A DNA stretch of 64,000 bases from Phytophthora colocasiae (taxonomy: Eukaryota; Oomycota; Peronosporomycetes; Peronosporales; Peronosporaceae): NCBI GenBank assembly GCA_018806915.1, contig JAGKQI010000034.1, positions 1,470,213 through 1,534,212 on the forward strand. The letters run 5' to 3'. This document shows, in pieces, positions 30,165-42,054 of the stretch. The notes under the pieces are model-generated. The model had not been told where the DNA came from. It saw only the letters and a list, made by a program, of their open reading frames with translations, and did not search any database. A program made the translations under genes and the position numbers. The number at the start of each line of letters is the position of its first letter. Positions within the stretch are counted from its first letter, which is position 1.

Positions 30165-32230
30165 TTCATCACGAAGTACCCGCAATCTGTGTTAACGCTG
30201 CTGTCGGTACCAGATGCGACTTCTTCCTGGACCTGTGCCGCACTGGTGAACTTCGTCCTGCGATCGACACGGAGTTCAAGACGTGATTCAAGAAGGAATC
30301 GTTGTGGTACTCGGAGGGCTTAGACGCAGTCCCGGACCATGATGCGCAACACGTGTTCATTCTGCAGGGGCCTGTTGCCGTCCGCTACAGTACGATTGTG
30401 GACGAGCCTGTGGCGGATATTCTGAGTGGCGTTGCCACTGGTTTTGCCAAGGTCGTCAAGGAAAACGGTGCGGTTGCGGCGGTGGAAGCTGCACCGGCCA
30501 AGCAGACGGTGGTTGTCGAAGGGGTCGAGGTCACGGAGAGCAGCGTCGAGCTATCTATCTCTGCGGATGATAGGGCGGTGCCGTCTGCGGACGAGTGGCT
30601 TGATGCCCTCGCGGCGTTTGTGAGCCACAAGGACTGCCTGAGTGCGCTGATCTCGTCGACGGATGTCGTGGAGTAAACGCTCAGCACGCCAGCTTCTGGT
30701 GCCCCAGGCAGGTCAGAAGTACGTGATTGACGATGCGGGTATTCGAGTGTTCGACACCTCGATCGACATTTCCGGCACTGTGATTGAAATCACGAAGAAG
30801 GATGCGAGTATTTCTGTGGTGGTGAACGAGGTTCGCCCATCTGTGACTGGATTGGCTGGTGTCGTGACACTCAAGATGACGTTCAAGTACCACCCGGAGC
30901 TGTCTTGCTCAGTCCACGCTGAAGGCAGCGGCTTCATTGACAAGGTGAATGCGTTCTACGCATGCTTCTGGGTAGCGGTTGAGGGTAAGGAAGAAGAGTC
31001 GTATAAGGCTGCATGTGCGGAGAGCGTGTTGTCTCCGTTCAAAGGTGACTTTTCCATTTTTCCATCACCGAGGAGGACATTGTTGTGTATCGTGCTGCGC
31101 TGGGCTTGAGCAGCCGACTTCTCGACGATCGTGTCGTGGCGCCCGCTGATCCAGTCGGTGTTCACGAAGGAGGTGAAGCACAACCTGCTGGACCTTGTGC
31201 ATTTGAAGCAGTCGTACAAGCCGACGTCCTCGCGCAAGGCCTCAGCCACTTTCCTGCCTGCCGACGAAATCGTGAGCACGTCGAACGTTTGAAGTCTGCG
31301 CATCATCGACAGCGGCAAGACCGTGCACGGCGTAGCTATCATTTCGCGCAAAACGGTGGATGACCAGATGATGGAGGTGCTTGAGCCTCTGGTGGAGCTG
31401 CACAGTGAGTTCTTGATCCGCGGTGTGTTCAACGACTTCGAGTTGACTTTCTGGATTGACAAGTCGACGGATGCGTTTATTCCTCTCCGCCAGGAGGATT
31501 CCGAGATTCTAAAGGCCAATTCGTGGCTGAAGCTTGCTGCTGGTGCCTCTGTGGATATCGGCCACCACCTGTCCTTTGAGTTGACGACAACGAAGCAGTA
31601 CGCGTCGATCGGGTCGCTGAGCTCAGTGAAGGTGTCGGGCACTCTGTTTCGTGAGGAAGCGGGCACGAACGTGGAGATCGTCTCAGTTGCGTTTACGAGC
31701 CACGATGTGAACGAGAGTCTCGTCGTCGCGTTCTTGCGTCAGGTGCAGCCTGAAGATGCCAAGTCTGGCGGCATGTTCACGAACGACGGCTCTCACATAT
31801 TGGAGAAGCCGTTGGAGATCAACGTGCCGACTAATGCTCTGGCGTACGCGGTGGCATCTCGCGACCTGAACCCGATCCACCGGTCTAAGTACGCGGCGGT
31901 CTTGGGCTACCTTCCGAAGGGCAAGCCGATTTTGTGGACTGCCACTAAGATCCGTGTCCTGGTGATCCAGAGCTTCGGTCTGGGCTTTGGCAGCAACGTG
32001 GTGGACTACGACGTGAACTTCGATGGCATGGTATACCCTGACGACAAGCTGTTCATGCAAGCGCCACGTTGGCCTTGACAACGGCAAGAAGGTTCTATCA
32101 GTTGCTCTGGAGATCGTGTGGTTAGCGCTTGTGCTGTGGTGAAGCAGTCTCCGATGGCTTTTGTGTTCACGGGACAGTGCTCTGCTGCTGTTGGCATGGG
32201 CATGGATCGATACCAGGAGTCCTCGGAAAC
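30165..32230 (+). pseudogene. Fungal-type fatty acid synthase fragment (beta-type region: ER end, dehydratase, MPT start)
   Basis: The reading frame changes at least five times, but order and motifs follow the beta part of type I fungal FAS. 'DFFLDLCRTGELRPAID' and 'FKKESLWYSEGLDAVPDHD' come first, with TGA at 30285 where the family has Trp. Then 'QLLVPQAGQKYVIDD', 'VFTKEVKHNLLDLVHLKQ', 'VHGVAIISRKTVDDQMMEVL', the hotdog dehydratase motif 'RDLNPIHRSKYAA' near 31865, and 'FVFTGQCSAAVGMGMDRY' near 32160, the beginning of the malonyl/palmitoyl transferase. The true enzyme builds palmitate in the cytosol. Here the fragment has neither start nor end and follows directly on a truncated gypsy RT, so it is a relic. 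Confidence 0.82.
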
Positions 32231-32510
32231 GTGGTGACATGCTGTTCTGCCGCCTGATTGTGAAGGTGTGTACCCGCACATGTAGCGGCAGAAGCCGCGG
32301 ACACGCATCGCGAAGTGACGAGTAGTGACGACGCGCGTGAACGAAGCATCAGCAATTTGGTGACATGCTCTTTTGGCATTGATGCGGCTGCTTGGACGGG
32401 TGATTTGTCATGGGAGGCCTCTTTTGAAGACACTGATCGTGGTACATGTATTAGTTAGTTAGGCTGTCGAATCGTGCAGCTTTCACTTAGGGCCAAGGTA
32501 GTTTACATCG
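32231..32510. other. Junction region after the FAS relic
   Basis: No supported gene. A short open end (about 32395-32457, 'WTGDLSWEASFEDTDRGTCI') precedes a TAG but has no recognisable context. Confidence 0.35.
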
Positions 32511-35500
32511 CTAAGCGAAACCTAGGCTAAACCGTTGAGCTCGGATAAAGGTCTGCATTTGCGAGTGAAGTTGATTGTACAGCACCGCTAAGTGCAAGTT
32601 TGCGTTGGTCTCGTCGACGAGTTGCGTCACGATTGCGGCGACCTCTTGGAGAGGGAACGCTTCGTTTTCCTCCCATCTAGAACGGCAGCATTGGAAGATG
32701 ATGTTAGGCGCTTGCGCTTCCTGTTCTAAGCAAAGGAAATTGTTAGAGATTATTTTACGATGAACAAAATAGTATACGCACGGGGTTTGCCTCCAAATAT
32801 GCGTCAATTCTCGCGCGGAGACGGGCATTCGCCTCACGCTGGAAATGTTGCCGCAGGTATGGGGTTTCCAGTCTCGGTGAAATCGAAGAGCGTGCCTGGG
32901 GTATGCGCCACCTGACGAGACACGTAGCTTTCTTGCCCGGCAATAAACCTGATCTCGTGGGCTCCATTTTCGCGCAGCGGGCGAACGGTCATCGCGAAGC
33001 CAGGTCGACGAGTGGGCGCGGCCGCTCACTACCATGTTTCCACTTGGAGTGCCAAATCTGGATACACGTGATCGTGTTTCCAGGATAGTGAGTAGGCCGC
33101 ACTCGATCGCACAGGTACACGCTGCAAGCATAGCAAGAGAAGGTTAGTTTGTTCCCAAGACAGTCAATCAAAGCCAGCACTTACAACTTATCCCCTTCGC
33201 TGCAGGCAGCGCAGAAAAAGCGGCTGGCGCACCGCTCGCCGATTTCTCGCTTGCGAAGCGAGCACACCTTGCACTGGGCTGGAGGCGCTTGCGATGCTCC
33301 TTCTCCTTGCCGAAGCGGCTCCACTCCTGGAACGTTGTGGCTTGTGCTCAAGAGGCACTCGGGCAGGCGAATTTGTCTGAGCTGGTTGCACAAGGGGAGA
33401 GAGTCTGCACAGCGAATTAGTATTGGACCGGGCTAGGAAAGATCACACGACAGTTACCACATTGGCAAAATCGCTGGCAGTCAGCTCCAGCATCTGTGCC
33501 TGAAGCAGACGTAGGAACTTGGCGTGATCAGCACGGGGCTCGTCCCGCTGCTTGCGGGCTTCCCTGTACGCAATGTACGCGTTGACAATGGCAATATCCA
33601 CGAGCCCTAAGAAGATCGTCTTGTAATATTTCCGGAAGACGACGGCAAGCTGCTGCGAGTACCGCTGCAGGCGGAGTTGGTCGTGGATGTCGACCCCGCC
33701 CATCCAGCGGTGGTAATCGCGCATCATGGCTGGGCAGGGGACCTTCATTTTTTTCCCACCACGCAGTCGTCGCTCTACGCAGACATGTTTGTCAAAGCAT
33801 ACAAAAAACACGATGTTAGCGTGTAAGAATCAATTCGCTGAGCATGAGCACTTACCGCAAGTCTGCATCGATCTGCTGGCACCCGTGGCGAGGAACTAGA
33901 CGCGCATTCGATCTCACCACAGCAGCGCCGTCATCTGCGGCATGTTTTTCAGGATGGCCATCTTGGTGGAGCCCCGGGGGACGTCTCTCGGGCGCGTGGC
34001 GTGCTCGGTCGTCACGCCCTTTGGAAACCCAGCCTTGTTGGGCTGGCTAGTCCCAATGCTGTACACGTTGCGGTGTAGCAGCTGAAGCGCGAGCTGCACG
34101 GAGGTGTAGTAGCGGTCCGTCACAACTGTGTGAAAAACCCCGGGCTCCGGCGGCGGCAAAACCTCATCCAAGTTCCGCACGACCGCCGCCGGGCCGGAGT
34201 TGGGGTCTGCGGAGCACTTCGACGGGGAGCCGCCAATAAGTTCGCTTTCGTGCTGGTCCTTTCCGCAGAATACTTCAAGTCTACAAAGGCACAGTATACA
34301 ACATGTTGGTTAGTAAATATGAAGCAAAATACAACATGTTCTACTTAGCCTAAAACAAACCTCGCGGACCTCATGGTGGGGCCGCGAGATTTCTTTTTGC
34401 ACACCATACAACATGTAAAACGCACACAAACAGCACGCAACACGCAGTAAGCAGTGTTAGCACAGCACGTCATGAACAGCTTGGTACCCCACTTGTGGGG
34501 CTTATCTTTCATGTACCGACGGGTCACGTTGTGTCGGCTGGGCGATGGTATCATCGCCTCGTCAAATGCGAGAACCGGTGGCACATTGTATCCTGCCTGC
34601 TGCAACTTCCGGACAACTGGTCTCACTTTCCATGCCCGATCATTCTCTGCTCGTGGGTCAACATTGTCTGAGCCTTTGGCATGTATCGGCCAAAGGTTCC
34701 AACCGGAACTGCACCAGAGGTTGACGTTGCCCAATGATCGCGAGTGAGGGCACAGCATGCGTGTCACTAGTAATCCGATACAGCGAACAATCTCATGCCC
34801 TTTGATCTTCTTGTACTTTCTGGTTTCTGCATCCATTATTTCCTCACGGGTCACATCCTTCCCAGCATCACGTTGTTTTTGATACATTCGCTGCACTCGA
34901 TCATTCAAGTGCTGGTGGTAGTACCGATTGCTTTCCATGACAATCCCGCTCCACAACGACCTGGGCATAAAAAAAAGAATAAGTCCAACGGTGACTTCGT
35001 CTTTGCGAGTACCTCCTCAGTCGGCCCATAATCGCCGCTGTACAGTCCAGGATAGTTGCCAGTGTCGGGAAATGTATCTGGATCTAATGCGTTCAAATAC
35101 AACACGAACACTGTTAGTCATGTCGAATATACAACATGGTAAAGCGAGGCACTTAACAAGGTTCCGCGCACCTTCTGAAGAGCCTTGGTGTCCTGTGCGA
35201 GCACGTCCATTTCATCCTTCGTCAACTCGCTCCAGTTTTCAATTGTTGCAGGCCAATCTCGTGGCAGCTTTGCCACCGCCTCCCCTCTGCGTCGCCATGC
35301 GCGTGTACGCATTCTTGCGATGGCACTCAGCGATCGCCTCATCATCCAGCCCGTCATCGCTGCTGTCTTCATCAGCTTCCTCTTGATCATCGTCTGCACG
35401 CTCAACATACCAGCTCTCGGAGTCTGAGCTGTCACCTTCCACTCCGATGTCATGCCGTTGTCTGCCGTGACCGGCTCGTCAACTGCCACCACCTCGCCAC

Positions 35501-36700
35501 CATCCGACGAGTCACTATCAAGCAGCATATTCAAATCCAGAGTCCTATTATACACCGCCATATACAACATTAGGAAAACAAACATGTTGTATAATGCAGC
35601 ATCGCACACACACCTTACCGAACTGTTGTGCGCGCAGCCGAAGAAGTGCTGCTGCCTCCTTGCGATGCCGGCACTACAAGCACAACAGGCGTCTCCACCG
35701 CTGACGACCCCCTGCACACACGCACAAGGCATTAGTAAAAAGTAGCAATAGCACAACCATGAACATACGCACCCAGTTGACGACGCGTCGGCGCTCTCTT
35801 CGTCGTCCCCATCAGCCGGGACATGCGGGCTGATCCGGCGCTTCTTCTTTCCAGCTACCCCACCACCGCTCGCTGAGGGAGCCGAGCTGTCTCGAGTCTT
35901 CTTCTTCTTCTTGGCCGACGAGTCCTCCATACGAGCCATGGCTTCTGCACGGGAGGCAGCACCACGTTTCTCCTCCGCCTCAAGCCGCCGACGGTCCTTC
36001 AGCTGCGCCATCTTCTTCCGGTTAGCCGCTCTAGCGACACGTTCGACTGCTCGAGCCTCTCGCGCAATCCTCTCCTCTCTCGCCAGCCGTGCCTGCTCCT
36101 TCTGGGACACCTTCTTCGCCGGCGGCGCGACTTGCTGCTCTGACGCAGTGCGCTTTCCAATCGTCCGCCCTTGGCTCTTCTCCTTCTCCAGCAAAGCCCT
36201 GTATGCAGCAAGCTTACCCATCGGTGGACGTCTCGGTTCGCTGGTGTCGCGTGGCACACGCTCAGGCACGCGTTCAGGCATCGCGCGAGGCTCGTCGCGT
36301 GAAACCCTGAAGTCTGCGTCCGTGGTTCTCTCTCCGGCAATGAACGCACGATGCTCTGCGAAGACTCGTCGGCGCTCGTCCGGTCCCAGCCCAACCAGCC
36401 GCGCCTTGAAGGCTTCGGACTCGGCGCGAGTTTCGCGCCTCGGCGCCATTGTCTTCTTTTCGCGCTTTTTTCGAACTGACTGATGTTGGCGCAGCCCCCT
36501 TCCCAGCAATGGGCCTGGGCGGGAAAGGCGTGGTTCAGATGCAACCCATCCCGGAGCTTTTTTGCTGCATGTTGACCTACCCGCGTGCAAACTGCCATAA
36601 ACTCTGCGAAACGTGCAGTCCTTAACATGGTGTATTTTACAACATGTTATGAAAAGGTGCACAAAGCGATGTTGTAATATACAACCGTAAGGACTGGGGA
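32511..36700 (-). mobile_element. piggyBac-like element, probably degenerate, ends not found
   Basis: A minus-strand, intron-rich transposase gene of the piggyBac (DDE_Tnp_1_7) family occupies the interval. TTAA target sites with matching terminal repeats were not identified; TTAA at 36702-36705 beyond the 5' side is a candidate. The word TACAACATG or its complement recurs in introns and upstream of the start but not in exons (see findings). Confidence 0.65.
32990..36449 (-). pseudogene. piggyBac-like transposase with Cys-rich C-terminus, several introns, partly degenerate
   Basis: The ATG at 36449 ('MAPRRETRAESEAFKARL') starts a basic, Glu/Arg/Lys-rich N-terminal exon ending about 35774. 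Further coding blocks lie at about 35613-35712, 35160-35540, 34440-34968, 33880-34273, 33443-33811 and 33000-33400. Family motifs are 'FDEAMIPSPSRHNVTRRYMK' with 'DKPHKWGTKLFM' (first catalytic Asp, near 34540), 'HTVVTDRYYTSVQLALQLL' (second Asp, near 34110) and 'DYHRWMGGVDIHDQLRLQRY' (third Asp region, near 33690). The C-terminal Cys block has 'CKVCSLRKREIGERC' and 'CAACSEGDKLY'. The stretch before the first motif ('GNVNLWCSSGWNLWPIHAKG') looks shifted and shortened compared with the family, so I call it a probable pseudogene. Exon borders are approximate. Confidence 0.65.
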
Positions 36701-37376
36701 GTTAAGTACGTGATCGGACCCCGGTCAGGGTTTGGGAAGCTGGGTTAAATATCAACCAGGTAGCCAGCGTCGAGCGATCGTGGGATAGTAAATCATGATA
36801 GGACTAGCAGGCATAGGAATAACCATAAACAGACTCGAATTTGCTTTAAACCACTTAACTGCCTTCGCCACGCCTGGAACCGAGAACTACATTTGCCCTA
36901 CAAGTGTCGAGAAGGTAAGGATACGTGACCTAGTATTGCGATTAAGACTGGATAATATTTTGGCCAGCTTTGCCCTATCTAGTGATCTGTCCTTTAAGTG
37001 CAAACCCCCCGGATTGGGGGGAATTGGTTGTTTGGCCTGACGATCCTGTCGCATCTCACCCCTCAACACCCCCGCTAAAGGAAGCGTCAAACAACGGAAA
37101 GGAAGGGACCAGATTCCCCCCATCGGACTATTGGAAAACCTGGATCAAGGACCAGGCACCCGGACCATGGCTCGAGAAATCGCCTACTACCGGGATCAAG
37201 TACCCCGAGGTATAGTGAAGCATATCCACGCTACCTCAAACCCCTGCGTCACACAAGACCTTCTTCTTCGCCAGCAAGACCTCTTCGGAAGTCAATTGGA
37301 AGAGCGTAACCCGCCAACCGACGGGTACACAAGGTGAATCACACACAGCTAGATCACGGGTCATCACTTTGACGAG
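36701..37376. other. No supported gene
   Basis: Short frames on both strands carry no recognisable motif. An 8-C/8-G rich snap-back element (around 37003-37020, CCCCCCGGATTGGGGGG) is the only structure I noticed. Confidence 0.4.
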
Positions 37377-38043
37377 GTGATAGATGAGTTCAATCACGTA
37401 ACGGTGGAGCTCGCGCGCATGGGGCAGCGGTTCGAACGACAGCGAGAGAGGGATCGAAGAATGGTGTCGTCCAACCTGAGGGGGCTTATGGCGCTTCACA
37501 GTCGAGACATGCGAGAGCTGCTCGCGTTCAAGCGAGCTTCGATGAAGACACTTCAAGCCCACTCCAACATCACTAGCAGTCTTCCAGTTGGACCGGACGA
37601 CTCGCCAAAGATGCGAGAGATTAAGCAGCTCTTGGCGCGACGCGAAAACGAGAGACAAATCACGGAGATCAAGTTTTTCCACGCGCGTAACCCAAAGCGG
37701 AAGTACGCAACAGTCCAAGCCAAAACAGATACGAGCATCGCCGACCTGATTGCGACGACCCGTGCTGAAGTCGACAAGAAGCTGGACGATCTCGACGAGG
37801 TACGCGCTTTAGCTTTTGTTTTCATCTTGTGGACTAATATTCATGTACCAGAGCAGCCACGGCCAAAAATCATTTATCTCAGACGCACAATCAAGACGAG
37901 AAAGCGACAAGATCCTCATTGAGACTCTCCGAAGAGTCCTCGACAAAGAAGCGCAAGCTGAGCACGACGACATCTTCGTCAAATACTGCTGCGATCTCAT
38001 AGTTGATCCACTCATGTCGACGTTTGATATCCCAGGGTATGCT
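37377..38043 (+). CDS. Unrecognised coiled-coil protein, one or two introns, partial
   Basis: The frame 'MIDEFNHVTVELARMGQRF', 'ERQRERDRRMVSSNLRGLM', 'LHSRDMRELLAFKRASMKTL' reads as a long charged helix. At 37799 a GT and at 37848 an AG allow a 50-nt intron that joins 'DKKLDDLDE' in phase to 'SSHGQKSFISDAQSRRESDK' and 'ILIETLRRVLDKEAQAEHDD'. A second donor (GGTATG) follows 'STFDIPG' near 38039, with a possible acceptor near 38056. No family is recognised. It may be a host gene or part of an element, since it lies immediately before the inverted-repeat block. Confidence 0.45.
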
Positions 38044-38402
38044 AGACAATACAGCCTTTTGTTTTTGCCTCCTCAACGACTTTGGTCCTACTCCTTTTCA
38101 TCCACGCCAACGCGCCTTGCTCACGCTCCTTAAGCCGTCATGTCCACGACCTCGCCGGTCGTCGCGCAACCGCTTTCACCGCTGCTCGCGTCCGTCTCGT
38201 TACTGCCCTTCGCGGCGTCATTCTCGTCGTTCTCGGCGTCCTTGGCGTGCTTGCGGGCTTCTTGGCGAGGTGTACCCCCGTACTCGGTGTTGATCGCAGC
38301 AACTGCTTGCGTCAATCGTCGTCCGCGTTCCTTGACCCAAGAATCCTTGAAATCCAGGTCTGGGCAGACTCCATACGAAGGCGAAGAAACAGAACGTCGC
38401 GG

Positions 38403-38725
38403 CGATCAAGGACGTTGTCCGAGTCGCTCAAAGGCCAAGAAGCAATTGCTGGAGGTTCATCCTCGGGTGCAAGCAGAAGAGTTATGGCTTGTTGAAGGTC
38501 TTGAGCAGCCGGCAGCAAAGAACGCAAGCGTAACGCAGGCGTTTGACGCGGTTGAACAGATCATCTTAGAAAGGTATGACTGTAGTCCCATGACATATAG
38601 ACGGGACAACCAGCCAGTTTTTTTTTTACAATATTCGTCAATATTTTACTTCACTATTAAAAAAACTTGTGAGGTGGGGTATTTTGACACGGGGGAAATA
38701 ATGGTGAGATCTTTATGTGACATAT
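38403..38725 (+). repeat. Left arm of a ~320-bp inverted repeat
   Basis: It closely matches the reverse complement of 39931-40247 (about 95% by eye), with a spacer of about 1.2 kb. It contains an inverted copy of the 5' part of the degenerate gene at 40085-40955, plus flanking AT-rich sequence with TAGACGGGACAACCAG. Confidence 0.85.
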
Positions 38726-38935
38726 ACAGTTCATTCAGCCGTTTTTCATAACTTTCTCAATATTGCACTTCACTATACGAAAACTTGTGAGGTGGTGTAT
38801 TTCAACAGGGGGAGATGCTGGTTAGACCCCATATTACATAGACGGGCCAATCAGCGGGGTTTTAGAACTTTCACTTCATTACACAAAAATGAGAGAGGTA
38901 GGGTATTTCGACACAACGAATACGATGATAATACT
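38585..38935 (+). repeat. Three degenerate tandem units of ~115-130 bp
   Basis: Units share the landmarks (A)TAGACGGG.CAA.CAG, a T-rich tract, TTCAATATT..ACTTCA.TA, AACTTGTGAGGTGG.GTATTT, and a G-rich block. Starts are near 38592, 38722 and 38837. A fourth, isolated unit ends the window (about 63885-64000). This is a satellite-like or MITE-like dispersed family. Confidence 0.65.
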
Positions 38936-39746
38936 CCTATGTAGCATAGACTAAACGGACACCCGTATAACATCTCCACGATAAAGCCTCCTTGGATAAG
39001 CAAATACTGACTTGAGATATAAAATCCGGCAGACGCACAAGGTACCATCGGAAAGAGCAAGACAAATTACATTGTTTCCATGTGCGTAAGAAAGGGGCAT
39101 TGTAGATATAGCCAATGATAGAGTAAGAAACGTCCAATTTTTAAAAATGCCTGTATAAGCGAATACTAAATTTAGATATTAAATCTGGGTGACACACGAG
39201 ATACCATCGGTGAAAACGTACGCTAAATTAGTCTAAAATTTTTTGATAGTGTGTAAGTATAGCGAAATTGATGACGAGATTAGTGGGCATTTTGGTCTGA
39301 TATTAATGTGTAGTAAGTTTGAGTGTGTTGCCTTTAAACTTGGATAACTTTACGAAGACTTGGCATTTAGAAATTCTACTTAGTACGATAATGTAGAGTG
39401 TCGACTTCTACATTCAATCCATCTAAGTAGAGCGAGGAGACATCAAGTTGAAGTGGAGTTATGGTCAGTCAAAGGCGACATTTTGAAAATTCACTTAGAC
39501 ATTTAATAACTTTTTCAAAAATAATATTTGGGTGTGCTACCAAGTACCATCGTGTAGAGCGCAAAATGACACGTTACGGACATCTAAGTAGTATTGTCAA
39601 CGGTAAAGGATAGCTGAATTTTGAACAGACAGAGTTTTCATTGAAAATACCCCAATAACGGAATTAGGTTTGTTGATGTAGGGGTCTTTGAGCTTGTTGG
39701 TCAAAGGACTTGAAGATGGAAGGTTGCGGTACTGACTAATCTGGTA
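38936..39746. other. AT-rich spacer without genes
   Basis: About 800 bp of AT-rich, non-coding DNA between the satellite units and the 184-bp dispersed repeat. Short echoes occur (for instance 'CAAGGTACCATCG'/'CGAGATACCATCG' near 39040 and 39200). Nothing else could be supported. Confidence 0.5.
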
Positions 39747-39930
39747 GAGTCAGCCGCCAAGATGTCAAGGACGCGAGATCGCGATTTGCAAAATCATCGC
39801 AAGCACGCCTGTATTGTACTGCAGACTACCGACATCGTTCAATCTACGTTTCGCACGTCCCATTCCATTTAGTCTCCTGCAGGTCCAGCCGCGTGCAAAC
39901 TGGTCCAGAGCTCTGTAATAACACGCCAGC
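39747..39930 (-). repeat. 184-bp dispersed repeat, inverted copy of 48371-48555
   Basis: Reverse complement of 48371-48555 with about 90% identity by eye (shared stretches include GCTGGCGTGTTATTACAGAG and the GATTTTGCAAATCGCGATCTC block). It directly abuts the right inverted-repeat arm. The partner lies upstream of copia-like gag remnants, so it may be LTR-derived. Confidence 0.85.
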
Positions 39931-40247
39931 TTATATGTCACATAAGGATCTCACCATTATTTCCCCCGTGTCGAAATACCCCACCTCACAAGTTTTTTTA
40001 ATAATGAAGTAAAATATTGACGAATATTGTAAAAAAAAACTGGCTGGTTGTCCCGTATATACGTCAGTCATACCTTTTCAAGATGATCTGTTCGACCGCG
40101 TCAAACGCCTGCGTGACGCTTGCGCTATTTGCTGCCGGCTGCTCAAGACCTTCAACAAGCCATAACTCTTCTGCTTGCACCCGAGGATGAACCTCCAGCA
40201 ATTGCTTCTTGGCCTTTGAGCGACTCGGACAACGTCCTGATCCGCTT
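39931..40247 (-). repeat. Right arm of the ~320-bp inverted repeat
   Basis: Pairs with 38403-38725. Because the adjoining coding remnant continues beyond this arm to 40955, this side looks like the original and the left arm the copied piece. Confidence 0.85.
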
Positions 40248-40955
40248 AAAGATCGAGTCGTCCGTGAACGCAAGAAGCGGGCCGTCGAAGCGCTCGTCTG
40301 GAAATGGCAAAACCAGAAGAAGTGGCGCCATAGAGGGCAGAAGATGACCGCCGCTGAGAAGGACGAGATGTGGGAGTACGTAGACGAACTCCGGCGCTTA
40401 CCCAAAGACTGCCGGCCATCATACTTTGACCGTCGAGCTTCCCGATGGAGCCTGCCGCACTGGTTACCTTCGTTGGTGTGCTGGCTGAACGAAGACCGTC
40501 GTTGAGCGTGCAGTCGACTTGCAAGCGGAGCTGCTGAACCTCGGCGACGACAATTATAACAACTTTTTCAGCCAGTCCGGGGAAGAGCAGTGTGACGGAA
40601 GACTCGTTCTTGGTCGGGACATGCCGCGTCCAGACTATTACTACGAATGGTTGCCAAGGAACAGCTATTCTCACAATGATAGCCGTCATGAAGAGGATCG
40701 CCGTCTCAAATGAAGAGCTACACTGAGCGAATCGAACAGAACGTCGGCAAGCTTAAGTGGTCAAGGATGCCCGAAAATCTGACCATCGAGATTTTTGACA
40801 TGATTTTAAGGACGGATCTTTACGAGAAGGTAAACTGGCACGTGATCGCGGGAGTAGGCGGCGTTGGAGAGTTTTCAATTGTGTCGATGCGGAGCCGGAT
40901 GGGCATGGCACTGAAGGTTTTTGAAAAGCGAATGACCGAGGAGGAGAGTAAGTAG
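40085..40955 (+). pseudogene. Unrecognised gene remnant with frameshifts
   Basis: Pieces in changing frames read 'AQDLQQAITLLLAPEDEPPA' and 'IASWPLSDSDNVL', then 'DRVVRERKKRAVEALVWKWQ' and 'MTAAEKDEMWEYVDELRRL', then 'AVDLQAELLNLGDDNYNNFF', and finally 'ERIEQNVGKLKWSRMPENLT' to a TAG at 40953-40955. Shifts fall near 40245, 40495 and 40710. The mixture of charged helices and Trp-rich segments recalls no family I know. Confidence 0.4.
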
Positions 40956-40981
40956 GAACAGATTCATGTTTGTCGTAGGCC

Positions 40982-41824
40982 TTACAGCTGATTAATGCCT
41001 ACTTCAATCAACATGAAAATGTCTTTTCTAAACTGCAAGTAAAACTGTTCAAAATCGTATGTTGGTCGTTCTTGATCGAATATCACACGACAGGTGTCCT
41101 TGATCACACTGATTACAGTCGAATTGACTTCATCGTTTTTTGGGAACTTGATGCTGCGTCGGAGATATCTGATCTTTGTCGCTTTCGCTTGCTGCCCTAG
41201 GACACAAAGGTAAATTAGCATATGCGCGGCAAAACGTGAGCAGCGCTACTGGCCAATCCCTTTTGTTCAAGTGCAGCTGCCACCTTCGCTGGTGCTTGTT
41301 GCGACAACACCCGCTTGTCGTTTTGAGCGTCGTAAGAAAAACGGAAGCGCTTCGATGCATTCTGTCTTGGGGTAGCGTCACTACATTGCTCTATCCGTGC
41401 ATAGAGATGAATAGTTGTAGTCGCGGGCTCGGGAAGTGGCGAGAATGGAGGCAGCTCTGATGAAGCAATAACGAACTGTCGCTTGGAGCGCCGAACCGGT
41501 CTACGCGAGTCTTAGTAGATATTGTAGAGCACACGGAAGTTTGTCTCAACGGCTCTGCGGTTCTCTCCTTGCTGCACGACTTGCTCTTGACGTCATCTGC
41601 GAGTTGGTGTCTCTGCGAAGGTGCTTGATATCCCTAGGCAGCTCCTCGATCGAGTGCTTGTGTTCGGCAGCTTGTTGCTTGTGGGTTTGAGACTGTTCCT
41701 TCAGCTGAGGCGTCTGAGCAGCAAGCTGACTGCGTAGATCCATGATGGTCGCTTCAAAGTTACGGTTGGTGGCCCACACGTCCGCGATCGTTGCCCGCAG
41801 GTCCGAGATGCATTCGGTTGCCAT
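40982..41824 (-). pseudogene. Coiled-coil gene remnant
   Basis: The ATG at 41824 opens 'MATECISDLRATIADVWATN' and 'RNFEATIMDLRSQLAAQTPQ', a heptad-rich helix, closing at 41546. Further down, 'SIKFPKNDEVNSTVISVIKD' and 'DFEQFYLQFRKDIFMLIEVG' read in another frame to 40982. The pieces may be one broken gene. No family is recognised. Confidence 0.35.
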
Positions 41825-42054
41825 CTTGCTGTTCTTCTCTTAAATGTTTACACTTGTTCCCTTTCTGCCTAAAAAATCGTTAATTACTTGCCAGCTCCGT
41901 AAATAGTGTGAGCACGTAATATATATTGATGTGCAACGAAATAACCGCTTTTCTCAGTCACATCTTATCCATTCGTTCAAATCCTGCTTTATCGAGGACT
42001 TCCGCCACTCAAGAAGGATGGAACATTGTCTCAGTGAAGTCCCTGTGGAGCTCC
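41825..42054. other. No supported gene
   Basis: About 230 bp of AT-rich sequence between two minus-strand remnants; nothing recognised. Confidence 0.4.

Noticed and set aside
36089..36628. Plus- and minus-strand frames over the piggyBac N-terminal exon
   Set aside because: Shadows of the Arg/Glu-rich coding exon starting at 36449.
36702..36705. TTAA as piggyBac target site
   Set aside because: No matching TTAA with a related inverted terminal repeat was found on the other side, so element borders were left open.
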